Positions 13,501 through 23,700 of a stretch of 64,000 nucleotides of DNA are shown here, one piece after another (positions within the stretch are counted from its first letter, which is position 1; each line of letters begins with the position of its first letter). The stretch spans positions 110,191,295 through 110,255,294 of the forward strand of contig NC_053397.1 of NCBI RefSeq assembly GCF_905171765.1. Reading direction: 5' to 3'. Source of the stretch: Bufo bufo (lineage: Eukaryota > Chordata > Amphibia > Anura > Bufonidae). Position numbers and translations under genes: made by a program. Under the pieces are notes generated by a model. That model searched no databases. It had not been told where the DNA came from and was given only the letters and a program-made list of their open reading frames with translations.

Positions 13501-13948
13501 CTGGGGAAGGGCTAGGTGGATGCCCTTGGGAAACCCTGGCAGCAGAGTCTTCAAACAGAATAAGAGACTGCTGTATAACTTGAGGCTCAGACAGTTTCCC
13601 TGATATGCATGGGGGTGATGTGACAGACTGATGGGCTTGGTTTTCATGCGCCATCTGTGCGCTTTCTGCAGAAGACTGGGTGGTAGATAATGTGAACGTG
13701 CTGGATCCACTGTCGGCCACCCAATTGACTAATGCCTGTACCTGCTCAGGCCTTACCATCCTTAGAACGGCATTGGGCCCCACCAAATATCGCTGTAAAT
13801 TCTGGCTGCTACTGGGACCTGAGGTAGTTGGTTCACTAGGACGTGTGGCTGTGGCAGAACGGCCACGTCCTCTCCCAGCACCAGAGGGTCCACTAACACC
13901 ACCACGACCATGTCCTCGCCCGCGTCCCTTACTAGATGTTTTCCTCAT
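10592..13948 (-). CDS. hAT transposase with BED zinc finger, full length (1118 aa)
   Basis: Binds the element ends and catalyses excision and insertion. The N-terminus (1-32) is Gly/Arg-rich, like an RGG box. A BED-type finger lies at about 279-330, with C299, C302, H323 and H328. The RNase-H-like catalytic region follows, with 'LTTDTWTSKHG' (first Asp) and 'VVCDNGRNLVAAL...CLAHVLNL' (second Asp and CxxH). An acidic/Ser-rich spacer ('EEEEEEG', 'EDEEDEDEEE') comes next. The C-terminal hAT dimerisation region is about 1055-1100 ('SERVFSTAGGVITDKRSRL'). The ATG is also the first codon of the homologous frame in hAT2 (33074), which supports the start. Compared with hAT2 it lacks 13 residues just before the 'NMVEQYL' segment, so activity is not assured. 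Confidence 0.93.
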   Translation of the reverse strand: MRKTSSKGRGRGHGRGGVSGPSGAGRGRGRSATATRPSEPTTSGPSSSQNLQRYLVGPNAVLRMVRPEQVQALVNWVADSGSSTFTLSTTQSSAESAQMAHENQAHQSVTSPPCISGKLSEPQVIQQSLILFEDSAARVSQGHPPSPSPGVEEIECTNAQPLMFPNDEDMGIPPQHVSDDDETQVPTAASFCSVQTEQEVREEDWLEDDAGDDEVLDPTWNEGRATDFQNLEEEAVVRPSQQRSKRGSSGQKQNTRRQESPSATGHRHLGPSTPKAASRSSLAWQFFKQCADDKTRVFCTLCHQSLKRGINVLNLSTTCMTRHLHAKHELQWSKHLKNKELTQAPPATSSAAAATSASSSASGGTLAPAAQQTEDVPPTPPPPSPSISTMSHGSVQLSISQKFERKRKFPPSHPRSLALNASISKLLAYEMLSFRLVDTDSFKQLMSLAVPQYVVPSRHYFSKRAVPSLHNQVSDKIKCALRNAICGKVHLTTDTWTSKHGQRRYISLTAHWVNVVAAGPQAKSCLANVLPLPRIAGQHSLPPVASSSYSASSSSSSTCSSSQPHTFTTNFSTARGKRQQAILKLICLGDRPHTAQKLWRGIEQQTDEWLLPVSLKPGLVVCDNGRNLVAALGLAGLTHIPCLAHVLNLVVQKFIHNYSDMSELLHKVRAVCSRFRRSHPAAARLYALQRNFGLPAHRLICDVPTRWNSTLHMLDRQQQAIVECQLQHARISRTAEQHHFTTNDWASMRDLCALFRCFEYSTNMASGDDAVISVTIPLLCFLEKTLRAMMEEEVAQEEEEEEGSFLALSGQSLRSDSEGGFLQQQRPGTNVARQGPLLEDEEDEDEEEVEEDEDEACSQRGGTQLSSDPSLVRGWGETQDDDDTPPTEDSLSLPLGSLAHMSDYMLQCLRNDSRVAHILTCADYWVATLLDPRYKDNVPTLLPALERDRKMREYKRTLVDALLRAFPNVTGEQVEAQGEGRGGARGRQRSCVTASSSKGRVSMAEMWKSFVNTPQLTAHFTNMVEQYLCTPLHVLTDGSAPFNFWVSKLSTWPKLAFYALEVLACPAASVLSERVFSTAGGVITDKRSRLSTANVDKLTFIKMNQAWIPQDLSIPCAD

Positions 13949-14971
13949 TGTTACCGTTCACCACAATAGGAAAAAAATTATTTGGCCCAATGTATTGAAT
14001 TCAAATTCAGGCCTTTTTTTACAGGAACCTAACACTATCTGGCTATCTATTTAGGTACCGTATTACACTAATACAGGCACAGCAGTAACGACAGATTTAG
14101 CTGAATATAAATTGTAGGCCTAGTATTTAGGCGCTGGATGACAGGTATCCCTTTTACGGACAGAATTTGACTTGGAAATGCACGGTAGCGTGTGAAGTTA
14201 TTGAGGATGACCCTATCCGCACCTTCAATCTAATATACCCTTTTATGGATAGATTTAAACTTGGCCTGATAGAGCAGAAACCACTAATTTAGGGAATTGC
14301 TAAGTTGGGAATTGTATTTCAACCCAGAACAAAAACTGTGCTTCGGCAGACAGCAGACAGTATTACAATTGGCTAGCCACAGCTGAAACACCAGATTTAG
14401 GGTACTGCTATTTTGGCAATTGTATTTTATGCCTCAATAAAATAGCAAGCACAGCCAAGCCAAGCCACAATTGATGGCTGCAGCTGCATCCTCTCCCTAC
14501 ACTGATCAGAGCAGAGTGACGTGCGGCGCTACGTGACTCCAGCTTAAATAGAGGCTGGGTCACATGCTGCACTGGCCAATCACAGCCATGCCAATAGTAG
14601 GCATGGCTGTGATGGCCTCTTGGGGCAAGTAGTATGACGCTTGTTGATTGGCTGCTTTGCAGCCTTTCAAAAAGCACCAAGAAAGCGCCGAACACCGAAC
14701 CCGAACCCAAACCCGGACTTTTATACAGTTCGGGTTCGCTCATCCCTAATCATGGGTTCAGATGAAAAAAAAAATCTAGAACATTCACGAATACGAATAT
14801 ATAGCACTATATTCTAAATCTTCGCAAATTCTCTAAGTGCCGATATTCGTGATTAAAATTTGCGATTCGAATATTTGCGCCCAACACTAATAAAAAAAAA
14901 AAGGCATCCATTCTGCCATTGCTTTTTGGAATTTGTTATTGTGGGGTACACCACGAAGGAATAATGACTTT

Positions 14972-15151
14972 GGGGGTCATTTATCAAACTAGTGTAAAGT
15001 AGAACTGGCTTACAGTAGTTGCCCTTAGTAACCAATCAGATTCCACCTTTAATTTTTCACACTTCCTTTTAAAAAAAAAGGGAGAATTCTGATTGGTCCC
15101 TATGGGCAGCTAAGCCAGTTCTACTTTACACCAGTTTTATAAATGACCCCC
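14972..15151. mobile_element. Short palindromic MITE (GGGGTCATTTATCAAAC)
   Basis: Ends GGGGGTCATTTATCAAAC and its inverse bound a 180-bp hairpin. Its arms share 'CAATCAGATTCCACCTTT' and 'GCCAGTTCTACTTTACACC'. A related copy lies at 59858-60040. The termini and size fit Harbinger-like MITEs common in frogs. Confidence 0.8.
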
Positions 15152-15613
15152 TTAATCTTTATTCTGCTGGCCAGTATGGTTACTGTTTTTGCGTTGCCTA
15201 TTTAAAATATTTTTCTGAGGCTGGTCCTGTGTGAGGGCTGCTTTTTTGTGGGATGAGGTGATGTTTTTAATGGTACCATTTTGGGGTAAATAAAACATTT
15301 TGATTGCTTGATATTATGCTTTTTGTGAGACGAGGTCACTAATAAATGGTCATTCTTATTTTTTTTAATTTTCCTGCGTTCCCTTGATGGGGTAGCTCAT
15401 GTGTTTTTTTTTTTATAGAACCATGTTACAGAAGCTTCAATACCTAATATGTCTATTTCAGGTTTTTTTTTACACTTTTTATAGTACATGGCAAAAAAAC
15501 CCAATTTTTTTTTGTTACAGTCTTTTTTACTTTTATTTTCGCTTCAACTTTTCAAGGTTTGTTGCCTGCACTGAACTTTCAGTATTACACTGACGTGGGG
15601 CAGGGCTTAATAG
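15152..15613. other. AT-rich gap with old dispersed-repeat fragment
   Basis: No gene seen. Words such as 'GTGTGAGGGCTGC', 'GGGATGAGGTG' and 'CCATTTTGGGGT' also occur near 2930, 7590 and 57150, and inverted near 48000. They are fragments of one ancient dispersed repeat. Confidence 0.5.
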
Positions 15614-16142
15614 TGTCAACGCCAGCTCTCTGAGAAGGTCTGGCAGACGTTCTTCTGTACCTCTTGCATGATGTTCTTTGTTTTGGTTTCACTTTGTCAT
15701 CTCCTTTCCTTCTCCCAGCTGTCACCTATTTACACTAATTGCCTCCCTTTATATTCCCTCCCATATTGCCTCACTTTGCGGTTTATACTACTTCCTGGAT
15801 TGAAGTGTTCACTGCTGGAGACTTCTGTTACTGCTTGTTCAGATAAGTCCTTTCATGTATTGTGTTTCCTTGCTGGCTTGATTCTAGGTGACCCTGACTC
15901 CCTCCGTATTAAGTGCAGGGAGCTGGTGGTCGTGTCCCCTCACTATTATAGGGTTTTCAGGTGTCACACAGTCTAGGTACGAGGGCATGCAATCGTCTAC
16001 CTCTGAGACCCTTGTATGTGCTTAGCAGTCAGGGTGAGCTCTTAGGGTTTTATAGGGGTCACCTTTATGCTCCTTAGTTTGGGATCAAGCCAGTCGGATG
16101 TTTATCCATAACTTCCAGCTATCAGCAACATCATCCGTGACA
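15614..16142 (+). repeat. 5' LTR of Gypsy-A (529 bp)
   Basis: Starts TGTCAACGCCAGC and ends ATCCGTGACA. It matches the solo LTR at 39091-39621 (reverse strand) along its length. It matches the 3' LTR of its own element only from about 15734 onward (ACTAATTGCCTCCC). Confidence 0.9.
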
Positions 16143-16422
16143 TTATAAACCGCCATTATAGTCTTAAGCAAGGATCCGGTTTCAGCCTTTATTGACCGCA
16201 TGCAAGGTCTTTCACTGGAGGTAGCAGATCTCCGTAAAACTGTGTCTCAGTTTCAGGTGACCGGTTCTGCTTGCGTTCATGGAGTTTGTTCCGAGCCCCT
16301 AAGATCTCGCTTCCGGATACGTTCTGTGGGGGTAGTGAGAATTTTGTTCGCTTTAGAGAGGCTTGCAAACTCCATTTTCGCCTACTTCCCCATTCCTCTG
16401 GTGATGAGGAGCAGAGGGTGGG

Positions 16423-17299
16423 TGTGGCGAAACCAACCTCGCCACTGGGTTTTGGAGGGGCCTGGCTGCTGGCCTCTTGCCTCAGGATTATGGCCCATAC
16501 TAACTTTTAAACCCCTGAACCTATTCAAGTGAATTTTGGATAGGTTTGTCCCCAGGTTATACTAGTTAAATTGATATAAGTTATATGTATGGACAATGTA
16601 AACTCACAAAGTTGTAACAATTTATAATAAGTATAGCTTGTCAGCTTGGGAGATAGTTGAGTGGATAGACAGAGGGGAGGAATATGCTAGGTGTGTTTCT
16701 ATTGTCCCATTGTGCCATTGTCCCATTGTGTGTTTAAATGGTGATTTCTGTTCTGTTGTCCCCACATGTGTATTGGTGATCTCCCTTTGTCCTGAGAGAT
16801 AATTGGATTACTCCTCGGGTGTCTCCAGGGCAGAGAGGAGGAAACCATGATGAATTGTGGGGATGTATTGTCTCTGTGTGTCCCGCAGTGCTGCATGTCT
16901 GTCCTGTGTCACAGTCTTCCTTCTGGTCCCCTAGGGGCGTGTACACCAGATGGGCTTGGTTGTTTTATACCTCCCTGTGGGCGGACCTGTATTTGCAACA
17001 ACTGTAATAAAAAAAACAGGCTGGGTGTACCAGCACCTCAGACCACTGCTTGACCCTCAACACGGAGCCTTGTCTCGTTATTGGGGGGACCCGCTGTATG
17101 CTGTTAGAGACTGATTGCCAGGAGTGTAAGCTGATTCCTGTTCGTCTGCTAGCAGCTATTCGTGAGGTTCCAGTTTGGAATGCTATTTTGTATCCAGTTC
17201 GGGAGTTTGGTGTTCTGCAGTAGCTGTGCCTGTCTCTCAGAAAGGGGCATATCGCCTAAACGGATTTTAACCCCTTGTCTGCTGAAACAACCCTTTACA
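16423..17299 (+). repeat. 5' LTR of the small LTR element
   Basis: 877 bp, beginning TGTGGCG and ending CCCTTTACA. The 3' half contains AATAAA-like text ('CTGTAATAAAAAAAACAGG', near 17004), the probable polyadenylation region. Confidence 0.92.
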
Positions 17300-17389
17300 T
17301 TGGTGGCAAGCGGCGGGATCGTTCCTACAGCCAGAAGGACATCTACAGGAGACACCATTTCTTTGGATTTTACAACTTAAGGGCAACGC

Positions 17390-18496
17390 ATGTCTCAGTA
17401 CAGCGACCCTAAAAGCACCAGGATGGAACCAGCAGTGGAGTACAGATACTCTGTTGAGGAATTTGACCGTATGATGTGGTTGCGGCTGAACTTCTTCGGA
17501 CCCAATCCAGCTGAGAAATCCGTGAAGTTCGTGAGGAGTCTAGTGTTCAAGACCCTACTATACCGGGCAGAAGGTGACGGTCAGCTGCTACGTTGGGTGG
17601 ACCTCCATCGGAAGTTACAGTTGCGGGACAGAGAGAGCTTAGTCTCCTCTCCCCAGCGGCAGAGTGTCCAGCAGGGAATTGGGAGCCCAGTCTCCATTCC
17701 CCAGCGGCAGTGTGAATTGCAGGGAATTGGGAGCCCAGTCTCCATTCCCCAGCGGCAGGCTGAGTTACAGGGGGCAGAGGTAGTTGTTCCTGACCCCCAG
17801 CAGCAGAGTGATATGCCGGGAAGGCAGTGTGAAGTGCAGGGAGAGGAGAGCAGCGTCCTCCCTCCCAGCGGCAGGCTGAGTTACAGGGGGCAGAGGTAGT
17901 TGTTCCTGCCCCCCAGCAGCAGGGTGATATGCCGGAAGGCAGTGTGAAATGCAGGGAGAGGAGAGCAGCGTCCTCCCTCCCCAGCGGCAGGCTGAGTTAC
18001 AGGGGCAGAGGTAGTTGTTCCTGCCCCCCAGCAGCAGCATGATTTTTTGGGAATTGGGAGCCCAGTCTCCATTCCCCAGCGGCCGAGTGATGTGCCGGGA
18101 ATTGGGAGCCCAGTCTCCATTCCCCAGCGGCCGTGTGATGTACAGGGAATTGGGAGCTCAGTCTCCATTCCCCAGCGGCCGAGTGATGTACAGGGAATTG
18201 GGAGCCCAGTCTCCATTCCCCAGCAGCCGTGTGATTTATTGGGAATTGGGAGCCCAGTCTCCATTCCCCAGCGGCAGGCGGAGTTACAGGGGGCAGAGAC
18301 AGTCGGACCTGTCCCCCAGCGGCAGAGTGTCCAGCAGGGAATAGAGAGCCCAGTCTCCTTTCCCCAGCAGCAGGACACTGTATTGGGAGCGGAGACGGTC
18401 GGTCGCCCTCCCCAGCGGCTGGAAGTATGTATGGGAGAGGAGCTCGTTACCCCCTCTCCCCAGCGGCAGCTTAACGCACCAGAGGGGAGACAGTAA
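17390..18496 (+). pseudogene. Gag-like protein with 16-aa tandem repeats
   Basis: The only coding capacity of the small LTR element. The ATG at 17390 is preceded by an in-frame TAA four codons upstream. About 85 residues of non-repetitive sequence come first ('YSVEEFDRMMWLRLNFF', 'FKTLLYRAEGDGQLLRW'). Then follow about a dozen 16-residue units of the form GIGSPVSIPQRQ-x4, encoded by 48-bp repeats. A one-base loss in a run of C near 17866 causes early termination at 17899. The frame used at the start is open again from 18047 to 18496, so compensating indels lie between. I do not recognise the N-terminal domain; its position suggests a structural or packaging role. Confidence 0.7.
17640..18480 (+). 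repeat. 48-bp coding minisatellite
   Basis: Units containing GGAATTGGGAGCCCAGTCTC and CCATTCCCCAGCGGC recur at 48-bp spacing. The period is a multiple of three, so the repeat number can change without shifting the frame. Unit variants with 'GCAGAGACAGTCGG' are interspersed. Confidence 0.9.
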
Positions 18497-18836
18497 GCCC
18501 CACAACAGTGCAGATGGGACCGTGGTCTCTGCACTTACAGCACAGGGGGTAGAGACAGTCGGTCTCCCCCTCCAACAACAAGGCTCCAACCAGGCTTCTT
18601 CCATGGTAACGCTCGCACCAGGGCAGAGTACCGCTGATACCTGCCCACAAAGCAACCTCCACTCCAAGCCAGGGAGCAACACAGAGACCGGGAGTACCAG
18701 CTACCAACACAACCTTGGTGGACTCACTGGACAGAGACAGGCTACCAAATTCAACAGGTCCAGTATTGGGTTGTGGGTGGACTGCCAGACTAACTCAGGT
18801 ACTGACCGTGAGGTCAGGTACCTGGTTAGTCTTCCC

Positions 18837-18851
18837 TGGGAGGGGGAGATG
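18837..18851 (+). promoter_or_regulatory. Polypurine tract before the second LTR
   Basis: A run of G and A (GGGAGGGGGAGA) directly before TGTGGCG of the 3' LTR, as expected for the plus-strand primer of reverse transcription. Confidence 0.75.
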
Positions 18852-19728
18852 TGTGGCGAAACCAACCTCGCCACTGGGTTTTGGAGGGGCCTGGCTGCTG
18901 GCCTCTTGCCTCAGGATTATGGCCCATACTAACTTTTAAACCCCTGAACCTATTCAAGTGAATTTTGGATAGGTTTGTCCCCAGGTTATACTGGTTAAAT
19001 TGATGTAAGTTATATGTATGGACAATGTAAACTCACAAAGTTGTAACAATTTATAATAAGTATAGCTTGTCAGCTTGGGAGATAGTTGAGTGGATAGACA
19101 GAGGGGAGGAATATGCTGGGTGTGTTTCTATTGTCCCATTGTGCCATTGTCCCATTGTGTGTTTAAATGGTGATTTCTGTTCTGTTGTCTCCACATGTGT
19201 ATTGGTGATCTCCCTTTGTCCTGAGAGATAATTGGATTACTCCTCGGGTGTCTCCAGGGCAGAGAGGAGGAAACCATGATGCATTGTGGGGATGTATTGT
19301 CTCTGTGTGTCCCGCAGTGCTGCATGTCTGTCCTGTGTCACAGTCTTCCTTCTGGTCCCCTAGGGGCGTGTACACCAGATGGGCTTGGTTGTTTAATACC
19401 TCCCTGTTGGCGGACCTGTATTTGCAACAACTGTAATAAAAAAAACAGGCTGGGTGTACCAGCACCTCAGACCACTGCTTGACCCTCAACACGGAGCCTT
19501 GTCTCGTTATTGGGGGGACCCGCTGTATGCTGTTAGAGACTGATTGCCAGGAGTGTAAGCTGATTCCTGTTTGTCTGCTAGCAGCTATTCGTGAGGTTCC
19601 AGTTTGGAGTGCTATTTTGTATCCAGTTCGGGAGTTTGGTGTTCTGCAGTAGCTGTGCCTGTCTTTTAGAAAGGGGCATATCGCCTAAACGGATTTTAAC
19701 CCCTTGTCTGCTGAAACGGTCCGTTACA
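18852..19728 (+). repeat. 3' LTR of the small LTR element
   Basis: 877 bp, begins TGTGGCG and ends CCGTTACA. It is colinear with 16423-17299 with no length difference. Confidence 0.92.
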
Positions 19729-20304
19729 GTGGGGATCATCATCTCGCTGCTCAGGAATAACGCTAAGTCTTGGGCGTTTTCGCTGCCGGTGGGGGCACGG
19801 CCCCTCCGAGCGGTGGATGAATTTTTTGTAGCCCTGGGGCAGATATATGATGACCCGGATCGTATTGCTCTGGCTGAATCTAAACTGCGTCTTTTATGCC
19901 AGGGTAAACAGTCCGCAGAGATATATTGTTCTGAATTTCGGAGATGGGCAGCTGATTCTGGTTGGAACGATGCTGCACTCCGAAGTAAATTTTGCCATGG
20001 TCTTTCGGAGGGATTGAAAGATGCATTTACTTTTCATGAGAGACCTGCCTCGTTGAAGTCTGCCATGTCTCTAGCTGTTCGTATTGACAGGCGTCTTAGA
20101 GAGAGAGGAGAGACAACTCCTTCCTGTCATATTCAGTCCAAGGACAGTGGGGTGGTCTCATTCAGTGTACACAGGGGCCTCAGTCTCTCTCAATCCTCTC
20201 TGAGCAGGAGGCCATGCAGCTGGGTTTGCTTGCCTCTGATAGTAGAGGATTCAGCTCTCAGAGGAGGGTTTGTTTCTGTTGTGGGGGTATAAATCATTTG
20301 GCTA

Positions 20305-20796
20305 ATGTTTGCCCCTCTAGGAGATTCAGGGAGTTTTCTGAGGGTAATAAAGAAACAAAAAGAAAAAAAAAACTCTAAAAACTTTCCATTTGCTACTATT
20401 GGCAAGGTTCATGCGGAAATTGAAGGTTTGCCGTTTGCTTGTAGCTCCCGTTTTGTCCTACCTGCCAGGGTGGTGCTAGATAGCAAGAACATTGTTTGTG
20501 AGATTTTTGTAGATAGTGGAGCAGCTGTCAATCTCATTGATAATCAATTTGCTATAACACATGGTTTCCAGGTATGCACTTTGGAAAAGGATATACCTGT
20601 TTTTGCTATCGATTCCGCTCCACTTTCTCAAAAATCGTTAAAGGGCATAGTTCACAATATCCGTTTGACTGTGGGTGATGCTCATGTTGAGGATATGTCA
20701 TGTTTCGTCCTAAGCGGATTACCTACTCCTCTAGTGTTGGGGCTACCCTGGCTCACTAAACATAACCCAACCATTGATTGGCAGCAAGGCAAATAA
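20305..20796 (+). pseudogene. Gypsy-A aspartic protease region
   Basis: Would process the Gag-Pol polyprotein. The active-site triplet is DSG in 'IFVDSGAAVNLID' (D at 20512-20514). The downstream 'PTPLVLGLPWLTKHNP' is the conserved C-terminal flap/ILG equivalent. The frame closes at 20796 and RT-leader coding ('SEFSDVFSESGVQELTPHRE') continues in another frame from about 20800, so there is a frameshift between the two. Confidence 0.85.
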
Positions 20797-20799
20797 ATG

Positions 20800-23700
20800 G
20801 TTGGAGTGACTTTTGCACAGAGAATTGCCGAACGGCGTCTCTTTCAGAGGTTTCTACCAAGACTGTACCATCTTTTCTCTCTGAATTTTCAGATGTGTTT
20901 TCCGAGAGTGGTGTCCAGGAGCTGACCCCTCACCGGGAGTACGATTGCCCTATTAATCTCATCCCAGGCGCCAAGCTGCCAAAATCACGTTTATACAATC
21001 TCTCCCAACCTGAAAGAGTCGCTATGCGTACTTATATCTCTGACAAAAACAACCAACACTTGTTTGCCTTAAACTTGCTATATCAGAGATCCAGTATCAC
21101 CATTAGCGCAACCAATCATAGATACATAGATCAAATTAAATCACAAATTATAACTCCATCAACAATTGCTTTTAAATAATCATCAATTTTATTAGTACTC
21201 ACAGAGTTATAACCATTTCTGGCCTCACAGACATTAAGAACATTTAAAATAATCAGTCAGACTTCGAGAGTATGGCAGTTACAATTCATATAAATAAAGT
21301 GCAAGTGCAGAAATATATATGGAAAGATACAGTCAGTGCATATAAAGGGTGCTAACCTGTCCAGAGTATATGGTCACAGAGTCAAAATACCGACCCTGGA
21401 TCCTACAGGCAGTATCAAACACACTACTTTGCTAAATTAACATACAATCAGCAAAAAAAACTATGCATACTGACCCAAGTATCTGCCACAACACCATCAG
21501 ACTGTGCCCCAGACAGCCTGAGAAAGGGACACATCCGACCCTCGAAGTCACCTGTTGCCGCAGTTTTTTTTTTTTGGTAAGAAAAAATATGGTTCTTTAA
21601 GACCTTGTCTGGATTTCAGGAAGCTGAACTGTATCACAATTTGTGACCCATATCCGATTCCTCTGATCCCGGACCTGTTTAACCAGATTGTTGGGGCTAA
21701 AGTTTTTTCTAAGTTGGATTTAAGAGGGGCATACAGCCTAGTCAGGGTCAGGGAAGGGGACGAATGGAAGACGGCCTTCAATACCCCTGAGGGTCATTTC
21801 GAGAATTTGGTTATGCCCTTTGGTTTGATGAATGCTCCGGCCGTCTTCCAACATTTTGTGAACACCATTTTTTATCATTTAATGGGGAAATTTGTACTAG
21901 TGTATCTAGATGACATTTAGATTTTTTCTCCTGATTTCAAAACTCATAGGGACCACCTTCGTCAGGTCTTGCTCATTCTGTGGGAGAATAAATTGTACGC
22001 TAAACTGGAAAAATGTGTGTTTGCGGTTCCGGAGATTCAATTTCTTGGTTTTCTTCTCTCCGCTTCTGGTTTTCGCATGGACCCTGAGAAGGTCCGTGCT
22101 GTGCTTGATTGGGAGCTTCCTGAGAATCAGAAGGCGCTGATGTGGTTTTTAGGTTTTGCCAATTATTACAGAAAGTTCATTTTGAATTATTTCTCTGTTG
22201 TTAAGCCACTCACTAATATGACTAAAAAGGGGGTAGATTTTTTCTCCTGGTCGGTAGATGCGCTTAAGGCCTTTTCTAGTATCAAGGAGAGTTTTGCTTC
22301 CGCTCCCATTTTGGTACAACCTGATGTCTCTCTACCTGTTATTGTTGAGGTGGACGCTTCTGAGGTGGGTGTGGGTGCGGTCTTATCTCAGGGTCCCTCT
22401 CCTGCCAAATGGCGACCGTGTGCTTTTTTCTCAAGGAAACTCTCCTCCTCAGAGAGAAATTACGAAGTGGGAGATAGGGAGTTGTTGGCCATCAAATTCG
22501 CTTTTGAGGAATGGCGCCATTGGCTAGAGGGAGCCAGACACCCTATTACAGTGTTTACCGACCATAAGAATCTGGCCTACTTGGAATCAGCCAAGCGTCT
22601 GAACTTGAGACAGGCCAGATGGTCTTTATTCTTTTCTAGGTTTAATTTTGTTGTAACGTTCCGCCCTGGGGTTAAAAATGTGAAGGCTGATGCCCTGTCA
22701 CGTTGTTTTCCGGGAGGGGGGAACTTTGAAGACCCAGGTCCCTTTTGGCTGAAGGGGTGGTTGTCTCTGCTCTTTATCCTGATTTGGAGGCAGAGGTTCA
22801 GGCAGCCCAGGCAGAGGCTCCTGATCTTTGTCCTCCTGGGAGGTTGTTTGTGCCTCTCGCTTTACGACAAGGTTTTTAAGGAGCACCACGATACTGTCCT
22901 TGCTGGGCACCCGGGGAGTAGAGCCACAGTGGATCTCATTGCTCGGAGATTCTGGTGGCCGGCTCTTCGTAAGACAGTTGAGGGTTTTGTGGCAGCCTGC
23001 GAGACCTGCGCTCATGCCAAGGTCCCTCATTCACGGCCATCGGGTTCTCTCCTCCCGTTACCCATTCCTTCCCGTCCTTGGACGCATCTGTCCATGGACT
23101 TCATTACGGACCTGCCTCGTTCCTCGGGGAAGACTGTGATTCTGGTAGTAGTTTTAGCAAAATGGCGCATTTCATTCCCTTTCCTGGGTTACCCAATGCT
23201 AAGACGCTGGCGCAAGCATTTGTTGATCACATTGTCAAATTGCATGGCATTCCTTCAGACATCGTTTCTGATAGGGGCATGCAATTTGTTTCCAGATTCT
23301 GGAAGGCCTTCTGTTCTCGCTTGGGGGTTCGGTTGTCATTCTCTTCTGCGTTTCACCCGCAGTCGAATGGTCAGACCGAACGCGTCAATCAGAATCTGGA
23401 GACAAATCTGCGCTGTTTTGTGGCAGAGAATCAGGAGGATTGGTGTTCTTTTTTGTCCCTTGCTGAGTTTGCTTTAAATAACCGTCGCCAGGAGTCCTCT
23501 GATAAGTCACCATTTTTTGGTGCATATGGGTTTCATCCGCAGTTTCGGACATTCTCTGGAGAGGGGTCTTCTGGTTTACCTGATGAGGAGAGATTTTCCT
23601 TGTCTTTGTCATTTATTTGGCAAAAGATTCAGGGTAATCTGAAGAGGATGAGTAAGAGATATAAGCGTGTGGCGGATAAGAGACGTGTGCCTGGTTCCGG

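Larger units (their letters stand above)
8246..14748 (-). mobile_element. Autonomous hAT transposon, copy 1 (hAT1)
   Basis: A 6.5-kb element beginning TAGAGTTGAGCGAAC and ending GTTCGCTCATCCCTA, with perfect 8-bp duplications ATCATGGG at 8238-8245 and 14749-14756. Both subterminal zones are packed with GTTCGGG words, the likely transposase-binding repeats. The minus strand carries an uninterrupted transposase. The left third is a large tandem array (8530-10480). Intact duplications plus an intact ORF suggest recent insertion. Confidence 0.95.
7713..14889. mobile_element. hAT MITE split by an autonomous hAT
   Basis: Left end TAGTAATGAGCGGCAGGG and right end (inverse) TAGTGTTGGGCG bound a foldback sequence rich in 'ATTCGAAT/GCGAATA' words. 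Flanks are ATAAAGAA (7705-7712) and ATAAAAAA (14890-14897), an 8-bp duplication with one mismatch. Without the nested hAT and its duplication, the MITE is about 666 bp. The same family appears uninterrupted at 51569-51864. Confidence 0.85.
16423..19728 (+). mobile_element. Complete non-autonomous LTR retrotransposon
   Basis: Two 877-bp LTRs (16423-17299 and 18852-19728), both starting TGTGGCGAAACC, enclose only about 1.55 kb. Flanks are the identical 5-bp duplication GTGGG (16418-16422 and 19729-19733). A tRNA-primer-like segment starting TGGTGGCAAGCGG follows the first LTR. A polypurine tract (GGGAGGGGGAG) precedes the second. There is no pol. The LTRs have equal length and by eye differ at about fifteen positions, so the insertion is fairly young. 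Confidence 0.93.
16200..20310 (+). pseudogene. Gag of Gypsy-A, split by an LTR element
   Basis: Structural protein that would form the particle core. The first part (16200-16422) has the usual 'MQGLSLEVADLRKTV' coiled start. The capsid part resumes at 19734 with 'KSWAFSLPVGA', 'FFVALGQIYDDPDR' and 'YCSEFRRWAADSGWND'. A nucleic-acid-binding CCHC knuckle (C-x2-C-x4-H-x4-C, 'CFCCGGINHLANVC') lies at about 20263-20305. Frameshifts occur in both parts. The break at 16423/19728 is the nested LTR element with its GTGGG duplication. Confidence 0.85.

Noticed and set aside
15668..15976. 102-aa ORF, repeated near 24581-24916
   Set aside because: It lies wholly inside the two LTR copies of Gypsy-A and is present only because the LTRs are repeated.
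17765..18534. Cys/Gly-rich minus-strand ORFs over the 48-bp repeats
   Set aside because: Shadows of the in-frame repeat on the plus strand.
21517..21545. Hammerhead-like string (CTGAGAAAGGGAC ... CGAAG) in Gypsy-A
   Set aside because: It is ordinary RT coding sequence ('[14 protein letters not shown]'); it lacks GAAA and a stem III.
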